A stretch of DNA of 64,000 bases from NCBI GenBank assembly GCA_943370595.1, contig CALRRO020000008.1, positions 1-64,000 on the forward strand. Reading direction: 5' to 3'. Positions 1-10,909 of this stretch are shown piece after piece. Below the pieces are notes generated by a model. The model did not search any database and was not told the origin of the DNA. It worked only from the letters and a program-made list of their open reading frames with translations. The DNA comes from Piscinibacter sp943370595. Its GTDB lineage: Bacteria; Pseudomonadota; Gammaproteobacteria; Burkholderiales; Burkholderiaceae_C. The position numbers were made by a program, and so were the translations under genes. Positions within the stretch are counted from its first letter, which is position 1. The number at the start of each line of letters is the position of its first letter.

Positions 1-795
1 CCCGCGGTCAGCCGGCCGACCTACCTGGGTGGCCTGGGCTTCCACTACAAGTGGAACATGGGCTGGATGCACGACACGCTGCAGTACATGGCGCGCGAGC
101 CCATCCACCGCCAGTACCACCACGGCGAGATGACCTTCGGGCTGGTCTACGCCTTCACCGAGAACTTCGTGCTGCCGATCTCGCACGACGAGGTGGTGCA
201 CGGCAAGGGCTCGATGCTCGCAAAGATGCCCGGCGACGCCTGGCAGAAGTTCGCCAACCTGCGCGCCTACTACGGCTTCATGTGGGCCCACCCGGGCAAG
301 AAGCTGCTGTTCATGGGCTGCGAGTTCGCCCAGGGCGCCGAGTGGAACCATGACAGGAGCCTGGACTGGCATCAGCTGCAGATCCCCGAACATGCCGGCG
401 TGCAACGCCTCGTGCAGGACCTGAACCGGCTCTACAAGACCACGCCTGCGCTGCACCAGCACGACTTCACGCCCGAGGGCTTCGAGTGGATCACCCACGA
501 TGACGCGCAGCGCTCGGTGATCGCCTTCGTGCGCCGCGGCGCCGAGCCGTCGTCGCTGGTGGTCGTGGTGTGCAACTTCACGCCATCGGTTCAGCAGGGC
601 TACCGGCTCGGCGTGCCGAATGCCGGCGTCTATCGCGAACGCCTGAACACCGACTCGGCGCACTACGGCGGCAGCAATGTCGGTGCGCCCTTCGGCGAGA
701 TCACTGCGCAGCCGGTGTCGGCGCACGGCCGGTCGCAGTCGATCGAGCTGGCGCTGCCGCCACTGGCCACCGTGTTCTTCGAATGGACCGCTTGA
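1..795 (+). CDS. glgB: 1,4-alpha-glucan branching enzyme, C-terminal part (cut by window edge)
   Basis: Cytoplasmic enzyme that introduces alpha-1,6 branches into glycogen. Only the last 264 residues are in the window; the reading frame is open from base 1. The fragment starts just after the usual catalytic Glu region, keeps the GH13 motif SHDEVVHGK (fragment residues 61-69, containing the transition-state-stabilising Asp), the MPGDAWQKFANLRAYYG stretch and FMGCEFAQG..WNHD, and ends with the all-beta C-terminal domain. The match to GlgB is along its whole length. The stop is followed after 13 bases by glgC, so it is the first visible gene of a glgBCA-pgm operon. Confidence 0.96.
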   Translation, partial: PAVSRPTYLGGLGFHYKWNMGWMHDTLQYMAREPIHRQYHHGEMTFGLVYAFTENFVLPISHDEVVHGKGSMLAKMPGDAWQKFANLRAYYGFMWAHPGKKLLFMGCEFAQGAEWNHDRSLDWHQLQIPEHAGVQRLVQDLNRLYKTTPALHQHDFTPEGFEWITHDDAQRSVIAFVRRGAEPSSLVVVVCNFTPSVQQGYRLGVPNAGVYRERLNTDSAHYGGSNVGAPFGEITAQPVSAHGRSQSIELALPPLATVFFEWTA

Positions 796-808
796 GGAGG
801 AGACCGTC

Positions 809-2074
809 ATGAACCCCAGCAACCGCAGCGGACGCCTGGCGCGCGACGCGATGGCCTTCGTGCTCGCCGGCGGGCGCGGCAGCCGCCTGATGGAGCTGAC
901 CGACCGCCGCGCCAAGCCCGGCGTGTTCTTCGGCGGCAAGACGCGCATCATCGACTTCGCGCTGTCCAACGCGCTGAACAGCGGCATCCGCCGCATCGGC
1001 GTGGCCACGCAGTACAAGGCGCACAGCCTGATCCGCCACCTGACGCGCGGCTGGAGCTTCCTGCGAGCCGAGCGCAACGAGAGCTTCGACATCCTGCCGG
1101 CCAGCCAGCGTGTCGCCGAAGACGCCTGGTACCGCGGCACGGCCGATGCGGTGTTCCAGAACATCGACATCATCGAGAGCTACATGCCGAAGTACATCGT
1201 CGTGCTGGCCGGCGATCACATCTACAAGATGGACTACGAGGTGATGCTGCAGCAGCACGTCGACTCGGGCGCGGACGTGACGCTCGGCTGCCTGGAGGTG
1301 CCGCGCATGGAAGCCACCGGCTTCGGCGTGATGCACGTCGACGAACACGACACCATCAAGAGCTTCATCGAGAAGCCGGCCGACCCGCCGGGCATCCCCG
1401 ACAAGCCCGACTTCGCGCTGGCCTCGATGGGCATCTACGTGTTCAGCACCGGCTACCTCTTCGAACTGCTCAAGCGCGACGCCGCCGACCCGAAGTCCGA
1501 CCACGACTTCGGCAAGGACCTGATCCCCTCCGTGGTGAAGCACGGCAAGGCGGTGGCGCACCGCTTCTCGAGCTCCTGCGTGCGCTCGGCGCACGAGGCC
1601 GAGGCCTACTGGCGCGACGTCGGCACGGTCGATGCTTACTGGGAGGCGAACATCGACCTCACGGCGATCACGCCGGCACTCGACATCTACGACACCGAAT
1701 GGCCGATCTGGACCTACAGCGAACTGGTCGCGCCGGCCAAGTTCGTGCACGACGAAGACGGCCGCCGCGGCCACGCGATCAGCTCGCTGGTCTCGGGCGG
1801 CTGCATCGTCTCGGGCACCACGATGAAGCGCTCGCTGCTGTTCACTGGGGTCCGCACGCACTCGTACTCGCAGATCGAGGACGCGGTGATCCTTCCCTAT
1901 GTGACGGTGGGCCGCAACGTGCGCATCAAGGGCGTGGTGATCGACCGCGGCGTGGTCATCCCCGATGGCTTGGTGGTCGGCGAGGATGCGGAGCTCGATG
2001 CCAGCCGCTTCCGCCGCACCGACCGCGGTGTTTGCCTGATCACCCAGCCCATGATCGACGCAATCAAGCCTTGA
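809..2074 (+). CDS. glgC: Glucose-1-phosphate adenylyltransferase
   Basis: Makes ADP-glucose from glucose-1-phosphate and ATP, the committed and normally allosterically controlled step of bacterial glycogen synthesis. The 421-residue product has the nucleotide-binding LAGGRGSRL motif near residue 20, the substrate motif FIEKP, a conserved YRGTADAV block and the C-terminal left-handed beta-helix. The start ATG at 809 was chosen because a strong GAGGAGGA ribosome site lies just upstream and the protein then begins like other GlgC; the frame is open further upstream but that part overlaps glgB and has no similarity. Gap to glgA is 7 bases, indicating co-transcription. Confidence 0.96.
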   Translation: MNPSNRSGRLARDAMAFVLAGGRGSRLMELTDRRAKPGVFFGGKTRIIDFALSNALNSGIRRIGVATQYKAHSLIRHLTRGWSFLRAERNESFDILPASQRVAEDAWYRGTADAVFQNIDIIESYMPKYIVVLAGDHIYKMDYEVMLQQHVDSGADVTLGCLEVPRMEATGFGVMHVDEHDTIKSFIEKPADPPGIPDKPDFALASMGIYVFSTGYLFELLKRDAADPKSDHDFGKDLIPSVVKHGKAVAHRFSSSCVRSAHEAEAYWRDVGTVDAYWEANIDLTAITPALDIYDTEWPIWTYSELVAPAKFVHDEDGRRGHAISSLVSGGCIVSGTTMKRSLLFTGVRTHSYSQIEDAVILPYVTVGRNVRIKGVVIDRGVVIPDGLVVGEDAELDASRFRRTDRGVCLITQPMIDAIKP

Positions 2075-2081
2075 ACAAGTC

Positions 2082-3548
2082 ATGAAGGTCCTCGGCATCG
2101 CGTCGGAGATGTATCCGCTGTTGAAGACCGGCGGGCTGGCTGACGTGGTGGGCGCGTTGCCGGGGGCGCTGAAGCCGCTGGGCGTGCAGATGCGCACGCT
2201 GCTGCCCGGCCACCCCTCGGTGATGGCGGCGTTGCAGGACCGCAAGGAACTCGCCCGCTGGCCGGCCTGGTTCGGCGGCGAGGCCACGCTGCTCTCGGCG
2301 CGCCACGGTGCACTCGAGCTGTTCGTGCTCGACGCGCCGCACCTGTTCCTGCGCGCCGGCAACCCGTACCTCGATTCCACCGGCCGCGACTGGCCCGACA
2401 ACCCGGTGCGCTACGCCGCGCTGGCCCAGGCCGCCGCGCGCATCGGCTGGGGCGAGGTGAAGTCCTTCGTGCCCGACGTGCTGCATGCGCACGACTGGCA
2501 GGCCGCGCTGGTGCCGGCCTACCTGCACTACCTGGGCGCGGGCAAGCGCCGCCCGGCCACCGTGCTGACACTGCACAACCTCGCCTTCCAGGGCCAGTTC
2601 AAGGCCGAGGTCTGGCACCTGCTCGGCCTGCCGGCCGAGGCCTTCGCGATGCAGGGGCTGGAGTACCACGGCGACGTCGGATACCTGAAGGCCGGCATCC
2701 ACTTCGCCGACGCGATCACCACTGTCAGCCCGACCTACGCGCGCGAGATCCGCACGCTGGCAGGCGGCATGGGCCTGGACGGCATGCTGCGCTGGCGCGA
2801 GAACGCCGTCAGCGGCATCGTCAACGGCATCGACACCGAGGTCTGGAACCCGGCCACCGACCCGCAGCTGGCGCGCACCTACGACGCCGACACGCTGGCC
2901 GAGCGTGTGCACAACAAGCGCGAGATCGAGGCCCGCTATGGCCTGCCAAAGGACGACGCGCCGCTGCTGTGCATGGTCAGCCGGCTGACGGCGCAGAAGG
3001 GCATCGACCTGGTCGCGGCCACGCTCGACGCCATCGTCGCCAGCGGTGCGCGGCTGGTGGTGCTGGGCAATGGCGACCCGTCGCTGGAAGACGCCTTGCG
3101 CCAGGGGGCGGCGCGGCACCCCGAGCGCGTGGCGGTGAAGATCGGCTACGACGAGGGCCTGTCGCACCTGCTGCAAGGCGGCAGCGACGCCATCCTCGTG
3201 CCCTCGCGCTTCGAGCCCTGCGGGCTGACCCAGCTCTACGGCCTGCGCTACGGCTGCGTGCCGGTGGTGGCGCGTGTCGGCGGCCTGGCCGACACGGTGA
3301 TCGACGCCAACGACGCCGCGGTCAAGGCCGGCGTGGCCACCGGCGTGCAGTTCGCCGACATCAGCGCCGAGGGCCTGCTCGAAGCGGTGCGCAAGACGGT
3401 GGCGCTGTACCGACAGCCATCGGTGTGGCAACGCATGCAGCGCGCCGGCATGGGCGCCGACGTCGGCTGGCGCGCGTCGGCCGCGGACTATGCTGCGCTC
3501 TACCAGCGCCTGCCGCGCGCCAGGCCCGCCAAGGACAACACGACATGA
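2082..3548 (+). CDS. glgA: Glycogen synthase (ADP-glucose, GT5)
   Basis: Transfers glucose from ADP-glucose to the non-reducing end of a growing glycogen chain. The 488-residue protein has the N-terminal ADP-glucose-binding motif KTGGLADV (from residue 15), HDWQAAL in the first Rossmann domain, and the C-terminal FEPCGLTQLYGLRYG motif typical of GT5 synthases. Full length for the family. Its stop overlaps the next start (ATGA at 3545-3548), so synthase and phosphoglucomutase are translationally coupled. Confidence 0.96.
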   Translation: MKVLGIASEMYPLLKTGGLADVVGALPGALKPLGVQMRTLLPGHPSVMAALQDRKELARWPAWFGGEATLLSARHGALELFVLDAPHLFLRAGNPYLDSTGRDWPDNPVRYAALAQAAARIGWGEVKSFVPDVLHAHDWQAALVPAYLHYLGAGKRRPATVLTLHNLAFQGQFKAEVWHLLGLPAEAFAMQGLEYHGDVGYLKAGIHFADAITTVSPTYAREIRTLAGGMGLDGMLRWRENAVSGIVNGIDTEVWNPATDPQLARTYDADTLAERVHNKREIEARYGLPKDDAPLLCMVSRLTAQKGIDLVAATLDAIVASGARLVVLGNGDPSLEDALRQGAARHPERVAVKIGYDEGLSHLLQGGSDAILVPSRFEPCGLTQLYGLRYGCVPVVARVGGLADTVIDANDAAVKAGVATGVQFADISAEGLLEAVRKTVALYRQPSVWQRMQRAGMGADVGWRASAADYAALYQRLPRARPAKDNTT

Positions 3549-5188
3549 GCAGCATCCACATCACCCTGACCGAGCCGATCGCCGGGATGAAGCCGGGCAC
3601 CAGCGGGCTGCGCAAGAAGGTCACCGAGTTCGCGCATGGCCACTACCTGGCCAACTTCGTGCAGTCGGTGTTCGACGCGGTGCGGCCCGACGGCGGTTTC
3701 GGCGGGCTCACGCTGGTGGTCGGCGGCGACGGCCGACACTGGAACCTCGAGGCCATCCAGCAGGTGATCCGCATCGCCGCGGGCAACGGCTTCGCACGCG
3801 TGCTGGTCGGCGCCGGCGGCATCCTGTCGACGCCCGCGGCCTCGTGCGTGATCCGCAAGCACCAGGCCTTCGGCGGGCTGATCCTGTCGGCCAGCCACAA
3901 CCCGGGCGGGCCCGACGGCGACTTCGGCATCAAGTTCAACGCCGCCAACGGCGGGCCGGCGCCCGAGAAGATCACCGACGCGATCTACGCGAAGTCGCTG
4001 GCCATCACCGAGATCCGCCTCGTCGACGCGCCGGACGTGGACCTGTCGCGCCTGGGTACGCAGTCGGTCGGCAGCCTGAAGGTCGAGGTCATCGACCCGG
4101 TGGCCGACTACCTCGAGCTGATGCGCAGCCTGTTCGACTTCGATGCGCTGCGTACACTGTTCGCCAGCGGCTTCCGCCTGTCGTTCGATGCGATGCATGC
4201 CGTCACCGGCCCCTACGCCACCGCGATCTTCGAGCGCGAGCTCGGCGCGCCGGCCGGCACGGTGCACAACGGCGTGCCGCTGCCCGACTTCGGCGGCGGC
4301 CACCCCGACCCGAACCTGGTGCACGCGAAGGACCTGCTCGACCGGATGATGGGCCCCGACGCGCCCGACCTCGGCGCCGCGTCGGACGGCGACGGCGACC
4401 GCAACCTGATCATTGGACGCGGCCTCTTCGTCTCGCCGTCGGACTCGCTGGCCATGCTCGCGGCCAACGCCCACCACGCGCCCGCCTATGCGAAGGGCAT
4501 CGCCGGCGTGGCGCGTTCGATGCCCACCAGCGGCGCGGTCGACCGCGTAGCGGCGAAGCTCGGCGTGCCCTGCTTCGAGACGCCGACCGGCTGGAAATTC
4601 TTCGGCAACCTGCTCGACGCCGGCCGCATCACGCTGTGCGGCGAAGAGAGCGCCGGCACCGGCAGCAACCATGTGCGCGAGAAGGACGGCGTCTGGGCGG
4701 TGCTGCTGTGGCTGTCCATCCTCGCCGGGCGGAAGCAGAGCGTGCAGCAGATCGCCACCGAGCACTGGGCGACCTACGGCCGCAACTACTACACCCGCCA
4801 CGACTACGAAGACTTGGACACGCCGACCGCGAAGGCGCTGACCGCCGCGCTGACCGAACGCCTGCCCAGCCTGGCCGGCCAGGTGATCGGCGGGCGCAAG
4901 GTGGCCCATGCCGACGACTTCAGCTACACCGACCCGGTGGACGGCAGCGTCTCGAAGAACCAGGGCCTGCGCATCGTCTTCGAGGACGGCGCGCGCATCG
5001 TCTTCCGCCTCTCGGGCACCGGCACCACCGGCTCGACGCTGCGCGTCTACATCGAGCGCTACGAGGCCGACCCGGCCAAGCTCGCGCAGGACACGCAAGC
5101 CGCCCTGGCCGACCTGATCGCGCTGGCCGACGAACTCGCCGGGATCCGCGCCCGCACCGGGCGCCAGGCGCCCGACGTGGTCACCTGA
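3545..5188 (+). CDS. pgm: Alpha-D-glucose phosphate-specific phosphoglucomutase
   Basis: Interconverts glucose-6-phosphate and glucose-1-phosphate, supplying the substrate of GlgC and of GalU (also in this window). The 547-residue protein carries the active-site phosphoserine loop SASHNPGG (residues 115-122), the Mg-binding loop DGDGDR (281-286), the sugar-specificity loop GEESAG and the phosphate-binding RLSGTGTTGS near the C-terminus, all in the standard order of the eukaryote-like PGM1 class. Starts inside the glgA stop (ATGA). Ends convergently with the next minus-strand gene, overlapping it by 8 bases. It is the last gene of the glg operon. Confidence 0.95.
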   Translation: MSSIHITLTEPIAGMKPGTSGLRKKVTEFAHGHYLANFVQSVFDAVRPDGGFGGLTLVVGGDGRHWNLEAIQQVIRIAAGNGFARVLVGAGGILSTPAASCVIRKHQAFGGLILSASHNPGGPDGDFGIKFNAANGGPAPEKITDAIYAKSLAITEIRLVDAPDVDLSRLGTQSVGSLKVEVIDPVADYLELMRSLFDFDALRTLFASGFRLSFDAMHAVTGPYATAIFERELGAPAGTVHNGVPLPDFGGGHPDPNLVHAKDLLDRMMGPDAPDLGAASDGDGDRNLIIGRGLFVSPSDSLAMLAANAHHAPAYAKGIAGVARSMPTSGAVDRVAAKLGVPCFETPTGWKFFGNLLDAGRITLCGEESAGTGSNHVREKDGVWAVLLWLSILAGRKQSVQQIATEHWATYGRNYYTRHDYEDLDTPTAKALTAALTERLPSLAGQVIGGRKVAHADDFSYTDPVDGSVSKNQGLRIVFEDGARIVFRLSGTGTTGSTLRVYIERYEADPAKLAQDTQAALADLIALADELAGIRARTGRQAPDVVT

Positions 5189-5945
5189 GCGGCCGCACGC
5201 AGCGAAAGCCGATGTAGACCACGGTCGTGTCGGCCGGCTTCGATTGCAGGTGCTCGGCGCGCATCTGCGCCGCGCCGTACCACCACGAGCCGCCGCGCGT
5301 GCGGCGCTCGGTGTTGCCGCTGGCGCCCGGCGGCTCGTCCACCCACTCCCAGGCATTGCCGCCCATCTCGTGCAGGCCGTTGACGCCGGCCGGCGTGCTG
5401 CCGGCGCGCGCATGGCCATGGCCGCGCGACAGCGCCGCCCCGTGCGCGACCGCGCGCTCGCGCGCCGCAGCGCCGCAGTCGTCCAGGCATTGCGCGCCGG
5501 TGGGCTGCTCGCCGCTCGGATAGGCGTAGCGGCGGCCGCGCACGAAGGGCGCCGGTGGCTGCTCGCGCTGCTCGGTGTAGGCCGCCGCGACCCATTCGGC
5601 ATCGGTCGGCAGCCGACCGCCGGCCCAGCGGCAGAAGGCCTGCGCCTCGTCGAAGTCGACATGGACAGCCGGCTCGTCGCCCTGCGCAGGCCGGCCGAAG
5701 GGGGCGCGCCAGGTCCAGCCGGGCTGGCGCGTCCAGCCCGATTCGTAGACCTGCCCGCCGCCGGCCCGCTCGGCCCGCGTGACTGTTCCGGTCGCGTTGG
5801 CAAAGCGCGCGAACTGCGCCACCGTGGTCTCGGTGCGCGCGAACTCGATCGGTCCGACGGCCTGCCAGCGCAGGGCGGCCGCATCCTGGGCCAGCGCCGC
5901 TGAGGCGACAACGGCACAGATCAAGAGGGAAATCACCGTCTTCAT
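5181..5945 (-). CDS. Exported SUMF1/FGE-fold protein lacking the catalytic cysteines
   Basis: A 254-residue protein with a signal peptide (hydrophobic residues 4-19, cleavage after about ALA-Q) followed by a formylglycine-generating-enzyme/SUMF1 fold: W..GRLPTDAEWVAAA, HEMGGNAWEW, RGGSWW and a final IGFRCV. Real formylglycine-generating enzymes have two copper-binding cysteines after the GGSW motif; here that stretch reads GGSWWYGAAQM and both are missing. It is therefore more likely a non-catalytic or differently acting member of the fold in the periplasm than a sulfatase activator. No sulfatase gene is nearby. The function is unknown. Confidence 0.8.
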   Translation of the reverse strand: MKTVISLLICAVVASAALAQDAAALRWQAVGPIEFARTETTVAQFARFANATGTVTRAERAGGGQVYESGWTRQPGWTWRAPFGRPAQGDEPAVHVDFDEAQAFCRWAGGRLPTDAEWVAAAYTEQREQPPAPFVRGRRYAYPSGEQPTGAQCLDDCGAAARERAVAHGAALSRGHGHARAGSTPAGVNGLHEMGGNAWEWVDEPPGASGNTERRTRGGSWWYGAAQMRAEHLQSKPADTTVVYIGFRCVRPLR

Positions 5946-6154
5946 GCCTTCAGTCTAGGGAAGAAGCGATGCCCCGTTTGTCCACAGTGTCGGTGGAGAA
6001 CCCTGTGCACAAGCCGTGGATGGCGGGGGGAGGCCCTTGCCCCGCCTCGCTTCCGGCTGGAACGCCTGCCGGCGCAGCAGCGTGACGTCGGCCCTTGCCG
6101 GGATGCACCAAAGCGGCCACCATCGACCCCGAACCCCGGCTCTGCCCCCACCCC

Positions 6155-6775
6155 ATGACCCGACTCCTGCCCCCGCTGATCCTCGCCCTCGCCGCGGCAC
6201 TGCCGACGGTGTCCGGCGCGGCCCAGGCCGATCCGGCCCAGGCCACCGAACGCTGCGAGAAGGAAGTGGCCGACACCATCCGCCGCCTGCGCGGCAAGGA
6301 CGCGCGTGACGTGCAGTTCGTCGCCGCACGCCGCGTGCTGCTGCCCGGCGGTGACGACGAAACCGGCGTGCGCGGCGAAGGCCGCTACCGCTCGGCCGCC
6401 GGCGCGAGCGTGGCCTTCAGCTACGGCTGCGCCTACAACGCCGCCACCGACGCCACCTCGGGCGTCGTCTTCCGCGATCTTGTCGCGGGCCGCTCCGCGC
6501 CCGAGAAGCCGTTCGAACCCGACCTCACCAACGTGTCGCCGGAGGCCTGCGAGAGTGCGGCCGCGGCGGCGCTGAAGAAGAACCACCCGCGGGTGGCCCG
6601 CATCAACTTCGGCTCCGACTCGCGGCGCATGCAGCCCGGCGAGAACGGGCGTGTCGAGTTGCTCGGCCAGGGCTCGGTGGAGCGCGCCACCGGCATGAAC
6701 CTGATCCCGTTCAGCTACCGCTGCGAGGTGGAGCCGCGCAGCGGCCGCATCGTCAGCATCTCGACCAAGGAATAG
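6155..6775 (+). CDS. Exported protein of unknown function
   Basis: 206-residue protein with a clear signal peptide (MTRLLPPLILALAAALP, cleavage near SGA-AQA). The mature part has five cysteines, including single cysteines in CEKEV, YGCAYN and YRCEV contexts, so periplasmic disulfides are likely, and appears to contain two copies of a domain with an FSYGC/FSYRCEVE core (roughly residues 28-125 and 130-206). I do not recognise a named family. The frame is open upstream to 6095 but the start at 6155 gives the signal peptide. The 210 bases before it, shared with the divergent gene, contain no other feature I can support. Confidence 0.7.
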   Translation: MTRLLPPLILALAAALPTVSGAAQADPAQATERCEKEVADTIRRLRGKDARDVQFVAARRVLLPGGDDETGVRGEGRYRSAAGASVAFSYGCAYNAATDATSGVVFRDLVAGRSAPEKPFEPDLTNVSPEACESAAAAALKKNHPRVARINFGSDSRRMQPGENGRVELLGQGSVERATGMNLIPFSYRCEVEPRSGRIVSISTKE

Positions 6776-6792
6776 GCCCCAGGGCACCAGCC

Positions 6793-7290
6793 TCAGGGCA
6801 GCAGGTCGGCCACGGCATCCCAGGCCTCGGGCGGGATGCGGCCCTCGAAGCGGGCGCGCTCGATGCCCTGGGCATCGAGCACCAGGGTCAGCGGCAGCTG
6901 GCGCGGCCGCGACTTCATCGGGTCGGCATAGCCCGGGTCGCCGGACCACAAGCTGGGCGGATGGGTGTCGGCCTTCTGCGTGGCGCGCCAGGCCTGGTCG
7001 TAGGCCACGGCATCGGCACGCCGGCGGTCCTCGCTGACCAGCACCAGCTCGAAAGGCTTGCCACGCCAGCCCTGCGCATTGGCGCGCAGTTCGGGCAGCT
7101 TGGAGCGGCAGACGGCGCAGTCGGTGCTCCAGTGGAAGACCATCAGCACCTTGCCGCGCTGGGTGGCACTGTCGAAGGCAGCGCCCTCCAGCGTCGTGCC
7201 CTGCACGCGCCACGCGGCCTGGGCCGCCGCCCACGGCGGCGCCACCGACAGACACAGCCCGACCAGGGCCCACGACACGATCCGCTTCAT
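6793..7290 (-). CDS. Exported thioredoxin-fold (TlpA/redoxin-like) protein
   Basis: 165-residue protein with a signal peptide (about residues 1-24, ending AAAQA) and a TlpA-like thioredoxin fold: GKVLMVFHWSTDCAVCRSKLPEL carries the redox CxxC as C-A-V-C, and the cis-proline region reads LPLTLVLDAQG. Probably a periplasmic thiol-disulfide oxidoreductase; partner unknown. It faces the preceding gene tail to tail (17-base gap) and no cytochrome c maturation genes are close by, so a role in heme maturation cannot be inferred from context. Confidence 0.82.
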   Translation of the reverse strand: MKRIVSWALVGLCLSVAPPWAAAQAAWRVQGTTLEGAAFDSATQRGKVLMVFHWSTDCAVCRSKLPELRANAQGWRGKPFELVLVSEDRRRADAVAYDQAWRATQKADTHPPSLWSGDPGYADPMKSRPRQLPLTLVLDAQGIERARFEGRIPPEAWDAVADLLP

Positions 7291-7390
7291 CCGCCACTCC
7301 TGCGCAGGGTCTGCCCGCAGCCCTGGGTCGTCGCTGGCGTCGCGGGATTACGCCCGTTTCGCCGTTTCGTGACTCACGCCACGCCAGCGC

Positions 7391-9754
<2,364 letters not shown>

Positions 9755-9763
9755 CGCGGCATT

Positions 9764-10348
9764 CTAGGTTCCGGCCCTGTTCAGCCGGCCCCGGATGCGC
9801 GACAGCGCCACCGGCGTGATGCCGAGGTACAGCGCCAGGTCCTTCTGCGGGATGCGCGCAGCCAGTGCCGGCTCCTCCTTCAGGAACAGCCGGTAGCGCT
9901 GTTCGGGCGTGAGCATCAGCAGTTCGCGCTCGCGCTTCTCCTTGCGGGCACCGTAGTACTCGATGCCGACGCGCAGCGCCCGCTGCCAGGCGATGTGGCG
10001 GTCGCCGAACTCGCGCAGCGCGGCGTAGGGCATCTGCTCGATGCTGAGCTCGGTCATCGCCACCGCCGCGAAGCTGGTGCGGCCGTTCGGCGCCAGCGCC
10101 GCCAGGCTGGCGAAGAAGCCGCCGTCGGCGATGAAGGACTTGATGCGCTCGCCGCCGTCTTCCCGCGGGTAGACCAGCTTGGCCACGCCGACAGTCACCA
10201 CCGCCAGCCAGGGCCAGGCCTGGTCGGCGTGGAACAGGGCCTCGCCGGCAGCGAGGCGGCGCGCGCGAACGTCCCGGGCAAACCGATCCCACTCCGGCAG
10301 CGGCTCGCCGGCGAGCGTCTCCAGCAGGCGGCGGCTGTGCAACGTCAT
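9764..10348 (-). CDS. Crp/Fnr-family transcriptional regulator
   Basis: 194-residue regulator with an N-terminal cyclic-nucleotide-binding-like beta-roll (LAAGEALFHADQ.., FIADGGFFASLAAL) and a C-terminal winged helix whose recognition segment is IPQKDLALYLGITPVALSRIRGRL. No Fnr-type cysteine cluster at the N-terminus, so direct oxygen sensing is unlikely; the effector is unknown. The ATG at 10348 was taken as start; an in-frame ATG at 10369 adds seven residues. It is divergent from the iorA-like gene and a 16-bp perfect palindrome (10382-10397) lies between them, so it probably regulates that operon and itself. Confidence 0.88.
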   Translation of the reverse strand: MTLHSRRLLETLAGEPLPEWDRFARDVRARRLAAGEALFHADQAWPWLAVVTVGVAKLVYPREDGGERIKSFIADGGFFASLAALAPNGRTSFAAVAMTELSIEQMPYAALREFGDRHIAWQRALRVGIEYYGARKEKRERELLMLTPEQRYRLFLKEEPALAARIPQKDLALYLGITPVALSRIRGRLNRAGT

Positions 10349-10381
10349 GCGCGAACGGTAGCGCAGCATGCCCGGCCCCGG

Positions 10382-10397
10382 ATTAACCGCGGTTAAT
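10382..10397. promoter_or_regulatory. Perfect 16-bp palindrome, candidate Crp/Fnr operator
   Basis: The sequence ATTAACCGCGGTTAAT is a perfect inverted repeat placed 36 bases before the iorA-like start and 34 bases before the divergent Crp/Fnr regulator start. It is AT-rich at the ends in a very GC-rich background. The divergent regulator-target arrangement makes it a likely operator of the adjacent regulator; this is inference from position and symmetry. Confidence 0.65.
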
Positions 10398-10432
10398 GAC
10401 GACGGCCGCGCCGCTGCGCACGATGCGGGACC

Positions 10433-10905
<473 letters not shown>

Positions 10906-10909
<4 letters not shown>

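Noticed and set aside
701..2401. Long open frame on the minus strand opposite glgC/glgA, and many similar antisense frames, for example 3500-5917 and 18714-21776
   Set aside because: They mirror strongly supported genes, are low-complexity in Arg/Ala/Gly/Val, and have no recognisable domain. Long antisense frames are expected at this GC content.
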